From the NCBI GenBank assembly GCA_002687335.1, contig NYZY01000065.1:1-11143 (forward strand): 11,143 nt of DNA, read 5' to 3'. Shown here piece by piece: positions 7,165 through 11,143 of the stretch. The first letter of the stretch is position 1. Each line of letters opens with the position of its first letter. The DNA comes from Chloroflexota bacterium (GTDB lineage Bacteria > Chloroflexota > Dehalococcoidia > UBA1151 > UBA1328). A program made the position numbers and the translations under genes. The notes beneath the pieces were generated by a model. The model had not been told where the DNA came from, ran no database searches, and saw only the letters and a list, made by a program, of their open reading frames with translations.

Positions 7165-8055
7165 TTAAAGCAGCACACGATTTTCACTTGTATATCCGTT
7201 TTCATCTGCTGTTCGATTGGTCTCGGAGTGATCCCCTCTGGTAGCGATTTCAATACGATTACCATCTGGGTCATATACGAAGAGGAATTGTTGTCCATCG
7301 TGACGTGTCCCTATGCCTTCGACAATTTCCACGTCTGCGTTTATTAAGAATTCGGCTGTACTTTCGATATCTGCTACCTCGAAGGCAACATGTTGCCTTC
7401 CGTCACCTCGTGTACCAACTGACCTTGGCGGGTCGATCACGTGAACCATCGAACCATCAGCAAGTTCAGTCCAAGTCAGTGCATTGCCTTCAATTTGATG
7501 AGGAATCACCTTTATGTTGAGTAGATCACGGTACATTTTCATAGAACGCACGCGATTATTGGTCGGTAGCCCGACATGGTTGATACCGGAAATTCGTATT
7601 TCTGAACTCGAGGGTACGACGACGTTGGTTCCTTTCTCTGTCGTGTATCCGAGCGCATCTGCTACGCGACTGGATGGCTTTAGTCCGCTAGCGGTTGTGA
7701 ATTCAAGCCGATTTCCATCATCGTCGGCAACAAATATGCACTTTTGTCCATCGTGCCTTTCACCGACGTCGCTAATATCGTGATATTCAGAAGCTTTGAT
7801 ATCTGTGACGATATTATCGAAATTTTGTACTTCAAATGCAGTATGAGAACCACCTAAAGTTTCGCCGTCTGGTGGCTCGATTAGGTGAACCATTGTTCCG
7901 TCGAGTGTACGTGTCCATACGATGTTCGGCGAATCAACCATTGATGGGATTACTTGGAGTCCTAGAACATCGCGGTAAAACTTTAGTGATACGCGTCTAT
8001 CCCAAATGGGAATTCCTACGTGGTTAATAGTCTTTATTTGGATGCTATTGGGCAT
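7165..8055 (-). CDS. Two-domain VOC (glyoxalase/dioxygenase superfamily) protein
   Basis: A complete 296-residue protein made of two vicinal-oxygen-chelate domains, about 8-120 and 156-271. Each has the same possible metal residues: H12, H57, H71, E118 in the first and H160, H205, H222, E269 in the second. The His near the end of module one (H57/H205) sits where E. coli glyoxalase I has Glu56. In the C-terminal domain the spacing H160-H222-E269 is close to the Fe2+ ligands of type I extradiol dioxygenases (H146-H210-E260 in BphC), and H252 fits the second-sphere His, but the catalytic Tyr is replaced by Phe (F259). Ring cleavage is thus possible but unproven; an isomerase, lyase or binding role is equally likely. 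A tail ADxxGYT[TS]E follows both domains. Same strand as RidA, 14 nt downstream of it, so surely one operon. No Shine-Dalgarno sequence is seen. Confidence 0.88.
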   Translation of the reverse strand: MPNSIQIKTINHVGIPIWDRRVSLKFYRDVLGLQVIPSMVDSPNIVWTRTLDGTMVHLIEPPDGETLGGSHTAFEVQNFDNIVTDIKASEYHDISDVGERHDGQKCIFVADDDGNRLEFTTASGLKPSSRVADALGYTTEKGTNVVVPSSSEIRISGINHVGLPTNNRVRSMKMYRDLLNIKVIPHQIEGNALTWTELADGSMVHVIDPPRSVGTRGDGRQHVAFEVADIESTAEFLINADVEIVEGIGTRHDGQQFLFVYDPDGNRIEIATRGDHSETNRTADENGYTSENRVLL

Positions 8056-8069
8056 TCAGTGTTTTTTGT

Positions 8070-8528
8070 CTAAATGACTTCGACTATCATCTCGATCTCT
8101 ACCGGTATCTGGCCTGGCAGGCTCCCCATGCCCACGGCAGATCTAGCGTGTTTGCCTTTCTCCCCAAATACCGAAACGAGGAGGTCTGAGCATCCGTTTA
8201 TGACTTTTGGATGATCTTCAAAATCCGGAGCGCTGTTGACCATTCCGAGGACTTTTACAACCTGGCTGACACGATTCAGGTCTCCGATGTGTTCTCGGAG
8301 TCCTGCGAGTAATTGGATTCCGACTAACCTGGCCGCTTCATATCCTTGATCGATATCGAGATCGGAACCGACCTTACCGGACATCATTGTACCGTCGGAT
8401 TGCGTGGGGCCTTTACCCGATAAATAGACCAAGTTGCCGGTGCTTACCGCAGGCACGTAATTGGCCACAGGCGCTGCAGGATGGGTGAGGTCGATTCCTA
8501 GTTTTTTAATTGTGTCTTCAGCGTTCAT
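8070..8528 (-). CDS. RidA (YjgF/YER057c/UK114) family protein
   Basis: A complete 152-residue RidA-family protein of the longer subgroup typified by KVLGMVNSAPDF and HPKVINGCSDLL. E. coli RidA hydrolyses reactive 2-aminoacrylate and other enamine/imine intermediates, protecting pyridoxal-phosphate enzymes; it acts in the cytosol as a trimer. The arginine needed for deaminase activity appears to be kept as R129 in HARSAVGMGSLP, and the C-terminal VEIEMIVEV (143-151) keeps the family Glu. This subgroup is only distantly related to true RidA and several members lack proven deaminase activity, so the exact reaction is open. It lies 14 nt upstream of the VOC gene and 102 nt downstream of fumarase on the same strand. 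The pre-start region carries short repeats. Stop TAG is at 8070. Confidence 0.9.
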   Translation of the reverse strand: MNAEDTIKKLGIDLTHPAAPVANYVPAVSTGNLVYLSGKGPTQSDGTMMSGKVGSDLDIDQGYEAARLVGIQLLAGLREHIGDLNRVSQVVKVLGMVNSAPDFEDHPKVINGCSDLLVSVFGEKGKHARSAVGMGSLPGQIPVEIEMIVEVI

Positions 8529-8538
8529 GTTAGATTCT

Positions 8539-8624
8539 CAAGTTTGGCAAGTTTGGTTAACTACTAGATTGGCGATAGTATGCACCGATCTGCGTACTTA
8601 ATCTAATTAGTTTGGTAAGTTAGA
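8539..8624. repeat. Short direct repeats in the fumarase-RidA gap
   Basis: CAAGTTTGG occurs twice head to tail at 8539-8547 and 8548-8556, and a related AGTTTGGTAAGTTAG lies at 8609-8623. Read on the minus strand, as the RidA promoter would be, these are CCAAACTTG copies starting 11 nt before the RidA ATG. They could be operator half-sites for a promoter inside the run of minus-strand genes. The copies are short, so function is only suggested. Confidence 0.45.
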
Positions 8625-8630
8625 CAGCCT

Positions 8631-10028
8631 CTATTCATTTGGTTCGGTCATTGATAACGGTTCAAGAATTTCATCGAGCTGAGCCGAGGTTAAATCGGTT
8701 ACTCGCATAGCGACTTCTTTGATGGTTTCACCGCTTTTTGATGCTTCGTGTGCGATTGAAGCTGCAGCATCGTACCCGATGATGGGTGCTAAAGCTGTGC
8801 AGATCGCTAGACCTTCCATGACCGTCTCTGGGCCTTTATCCGTTGCAGTGAGCCCGTTGATACATTGCCTCGCAAGATTCTTTGCCGATGTTGCCAGTAA
8901 CTCGATCGATTCGAGAATGTTGTGTGCCGCTACAGGCATCATGACGTTGAGCTCGAAGTTACCAGACTGACCAGCTATGGCTATTGTTGTGTCGTTCCCG
9001 ATTACCTGTGCGGAGACCATGGTGACCGATTCCGGGATAACCGGGTTTACTTTTCCGGGCATTATTGAAGATCCTGGCTGGACTTCGGGGAGCATAATTT
9101 CGCCGAGTCCGGCACGAGGACCTGACCCTAGCCACCGCAAGTCATTAGCAATTTTTAGCATTCCAACTGCAATCGACTTGAGTTCCCCCGAGGCTGAAAC
9201 TACTGCATCAAGTGTGCTTTGTGCCTGGAAATGATTGGTGGTTTCTGAGAGATCAAGTCCTGTCAATTCTGCGAGTCTATTGATTACGCGACGACTGAAT
9301 TGCGGGTGCATTCCGATACCGGTTCCGACGGCAGTACCGCCTAAGGCTAGAACAGAAAGCTCTCCAAGAGCTTTTTCTGCTCGCTTTTTCCCGAGCTCCA
9401 GTTGTCCTGCATACCCCAAAAATTCCTGCCCAAGCCGTATGGGGGTAGCATCTTGAAGGTGAGTTCGACCCGTTTTTACGATACCCCAAAATTCCTGTGA
9501 TTTTGTCCTGAGGGAATCTTCAAGTTCTTGCAACGCGGGCATCAGGTCATCTTTTATTGCGCCTGCAGCTGCCAGATGAATGGTCGAAGGGAAAACGTCG
9601 TTAGAGGACTGTCCTTTATTAACGTGGTCGTTGGGGTGAACAGGTGTACGAGAGCCGAGCGTACCGCCGAGTGACTCGATAGCGACATTAGAAATCACCT
9701 CATTAGCGTTCATATTTGTGGACGTCCCCGACCCTGTTTGAAATACGTCCACGACAAACTGATCATCAAATTCACCTTCGATTACCCTTTGTGAGGAGTC
9801 AATAATCGCTTGTGCTATATCTGGTTCGATCGCACCTAGGTCAAGGTTTACAAACGCGGCTGCCTGCTTGATTTGCCCTATGGCCCTGATGAACGATCGG
9901 CCTAATCTCAAATTACTGATTGGGAAATTCAGCTCAGCTCGTCGAGTATTGCCACCGTAATATGCTTGTGATGGGACTTCTAATTCGCCCATAGAATCGC
10001 GTTCGAGGCGCATTTTACGCGAGGGCAT
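8631..10028 (-). CDS. fumC: Fumarate hydratase, class II
   Basis: A complete 465-residue class II fumarase, which interconverts fumarate and L-malate in the TCA cycle as a homotetramer without an iron-sulphur cluster. Substrate-site segments are all present: TGSGTSTNMN (98-107), the SSND of GQSSNDVFP (139-147), GRTHLQDATP with the catalytic H190 (187-196), and the mobile signature loop GSSIMPGKVNP (319-329) with S320/S321, K326 and N328. Length equals E. coli FumC (467). The segment SGNFELNV (355-362) supports fumarase, whereas aspartase has a different sequence here (QLQLNV). The related aspartase and argininosuccinate lyase are thus less likely. It has an AGGAG ribosome binding site at 10035-10039, 6 nt before its ATG. 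It lies in a same-strand run with the NHL gene upstream and RidA downstream. Confidence 0.92.
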   Translation of the reverse strand: MPSRKMRLERDSMGELEVPSQAYYGGNTRRAELNFPISNLRLGRSFIRAIGQIKQAAAFVNLDLGAIEPDIAQAIIDSSQRVIEGEFDDQFVVDVFQTGSGTSTNMNANEVISNVAIESLGGTLGSRTPVHPNDHVNKGQSSNDVFPSTIHLAAAGAIKDDLMPALQELEDSLRTKSQEFWGIVKTGRTHLQDATPIRLGQEFLGYAGQLELGKKRAEKALGELSVLALGGTAVGTGIGMHPQFSRRVINRLAELTGLDLSETTNHFQAQSTLDAVVSASGELKSIAVGMLKIANDLRWLGSGPRAGLGEIMLPEVQPGSSIMPGKVNPVIPESVTMVSAQVIGNDTTIAIAGQSGNFELNVMMPVAAHNILESIELLATSAKNLARQCINGLTATDKGPETVMEGLAICTALAPIIGYDAAASIAHEASKSGETIKEVAMRVTDLTSAQLDEILEPLSMTEPNE

Positions 10029-10034
10029 TTTGTA

Positions 10035-10039
10035 CTCCT
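10035..10039 (-). promoter_or_regulatory. fumC: Ribosome binding site of fumarase
   Basis: On the minus strand this reads AGGAG, 6 nt from the fumarase ATG at 10028. It confirms that start and is unusual here, as most genes in the window have no clear Shine-Dalgarno sequence. Confidence 0.7.
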
Positions 10040-10174
10040 GTGTACTTGTTATCGATTTGCATCAAGATACAGACGATTCTAAATCACAGTAATCATCGAC
10101 TGCTAATTCTGATTGAATGGCTTCTATAAAGTCTTTGATAGTGGTGTTCCGAGATGGCCTGTTTGGTGGCTGGA

Positions 10175-11143
10175 TCAGATGTTGAACTGAGCTTCGGCGT
10201 AGTCTTTCACTTTGTTGAAAATTTGGATTCTCCATCGCTGTGAATCGACTACGAAAAGTCTATCTCTACTTTTGTCGTAATTCACTCCGGTTGGTAGCGC
10301 AAATTTCATCTCGGGTTCTAAACTCTCGACGCGTCGCCTTGCCTTAACAACGTCTGGGTTGCTTTCCACGTAACGTTTCTGCCATTTTGAGAGCTCAATC
10401 GCAGACCCTTTTATTTGTAATAAATATTCACCTACTGAGTTGAACACTTGGACTCGATTATTTGCCCAGTCACTTACGTAGATATCACCGTCGGGGTCTA
10501 CGGCCACGTCGGTCGGATGATCAAGTTCGCCCATTCCGGATCCGTACGAACCAAAGGTAAATATGAAGTTGCCTGCGGCATCAAATTTTTGAATCCTATG
10601 ATTTTTATGGTCGGCAATGAAGAGGTTGCCCTCACTGTCAATATCTAAACCCCAAGGTGACTGGAATTGACCTTCCTCCGATCCTTGGCTGCCGAATTCA
10701 TTTATTGACTTTCCCGTCGGTGCCACATGTTGGATTCGGTGATTCATTGTGTCGCATACGTAAATTGAGCCATTAGTAGTGGAAATGATGCCTGATGGGC
10801 GATCGAACTCGCCTGGCCCAGTTCCCAAGTTACCGAATTTCCGCTTTAAAACCCCGTCTTGATCAAATACGTAGATCACATGCCGTAGCTCGTCAGTTAC
10901 ATAGATGTCGTGATCTGGTCCTACAGTTAAACATGCTGGCCATGTCCCTTCGAAAAAGTCAGGATCTTTTTCTCTGAATGACATGATCATCTCTTCATCA
11001 TTTGGTTCGGGACCGATTTTGAGTTTACTTACATCGAAAAAAAATAGTGCCTTTTGAGTAATGTAAATCTCGTCGTCAGCACCGAATGCCATGCTTACTA
11101 TGCCGTTCATCTGTTCCCTGCCACCGACCACGCGGTCGTAGTC
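10175..11143 (-). CDS. NHL-repeat beta-propeller protein (5' end outside window)
   Basis: The frame is open to the right edge, so the GTG at 11131 is not a proven start and the true N-terminus, possibly with a signal peptide, lies outside. The visible 322 residues form NHL blades of about 45 residues. Numbering from that GTG, clear blade cores are IYVTDELRHVIYVFD (76-90), IYVCDTMNHRIQHV (123-136), LFIADHKNHRIQKFD (170-184), IYVSDWANNRVQVF (217-230) and LFVVDSQRWRIQIF (292-305), each after a PxG/PTD-type turn. Between the last two blades is a charged, probably helical insert (about 243-277). NHL propellers serve as binding scaffolds or, in peptidyl-glycine lyases, as enzymes; nothing here fixes a partner or catalytic metal site. 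Followed by a 146-bp gap and fumarase on the same strand. Confidence 0.88.
   Translation of the reverse strand, partial: DYDRVVGGREQMNGIVSMAFGADDEIYITQKALFFFDVSKLKIGPEPNDEEMIMSFREKDPDFFEGTWPACLTVGPDHDIYVTDELRHVIYVFDQDGVLKRKFGNLGTGPGEFDRPSGIISTTNGSIYVCDTMNHRIQHVAPTGKSINEFGSQGSEEGQFQSPWGLDIDSEGNLFIADHKNHRIQKFDAAGNFIFTFGSYGSGMGELDHPTDVAVDPDGDIYVSDWANNRVQVFNSVGEYLLQIKGSAIELSKWQKRYVESNPDVVKARRRVESLEPEMKFALPTGVNYDKSRDRLFVVDSQRWRIQIFNKVKDYAEAQFNI

Noticed and set aside
8631..10028. Aspartate ammonia-lyase as identity of the fumarase gene
   Set aside because: The SGNFELNV and GSSIMPGKVNP segments follow the fumarase pattern rather than the aspartase one.
10062..10178. Minus-strand open stretch of 38 codons between the NHL and fumarase genes with a protein-like ending (DFIEAIQSELAVDDYCDL)
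   Set aside because: No ATG, GTG or TTG start was found in frame within it or just upstream, and no ribosome binding site is placed for it. It may be a gene remnant or chance, so it was not called.

Overview
The window holds eleven protein-coding genes (one cut at each edge) in four strand blocks, with no RNA genes, insertion sequences, CRISPR arrays or phage genes seen. Base composition looks moderate and even. The gene set is mostly small-molecule catabolism with a central-metabolism fumarase: a short-chain dehydrogenase, an amidase, an enolase-superfamily sugar-acid dehydratase, a two-gene D-glutamate cyclase, an MFS transporter, a CoxG-like SRPBCC protein, a duplicated VOC protein, a RidA-family protein, fumarase and an NHL beta-propeller. 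Such a mix, rich in enolase-superfamily enzymes and metal-independent hydrolases, is typical of free-living heterotrophs such as marine SAR202-type Chloroflexota. That placement is an inference from gene content only; there is no rRNA or other taxonomic marker here.

Layout. 1-2087 (+): the C-terminal part of an SDR oxidoreductase, a 234-bp gap with three 14-bp tandem repeats, then a complete amidase. 2156-3310 (-): a DgoD-like dehydratase, convergent with the amidase. 3311-3508: a divergent promoter region. 3509-5233 (+): two adjacent genes, DUF1445 and DUF4392, which correspond to the two halves of the animal D-glutamate cyclase DGLUCY. 5277-6539 (-): a 12-helix MFS transporter, convergent with the pair and divergent from the next gene. 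6646-7077 (+): an SRPBCC/CoxG-like protein. 7165-11143 (-): a co-directional run in transcription order NHL propeller (cut by the window end), class II fumarase, RidA-family protein and a double VOC protein; the last two are 14 nt apart.

How the genes may work together. The D-glutamate cyclase pair would convert D-glutamate to 5-oxo-D-proline. The amidase could release carboxylates or amines from amides. The DgoD-like enzyme and the SDR fit sugar-acid or hydroxy-acid breakdown, the MFS protein would move a small molecule across the membrane, and fumarase sits in the TCA cycle. RidA proteins remove reactive enamine/imine intermediates of amino-acid metabolism, which suits a D-amino-acid setting. 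Nothing in the sequence proves that these form one pathway; the alternating strands suggest several independent units in one catabolic neighbourhood. The most notable points are the split D-glutamate cyclase, the repeat array before the amidase, the VOC protein whose duplication includes a tail motif, and a possible leaderless promoter for the cyclase unit.
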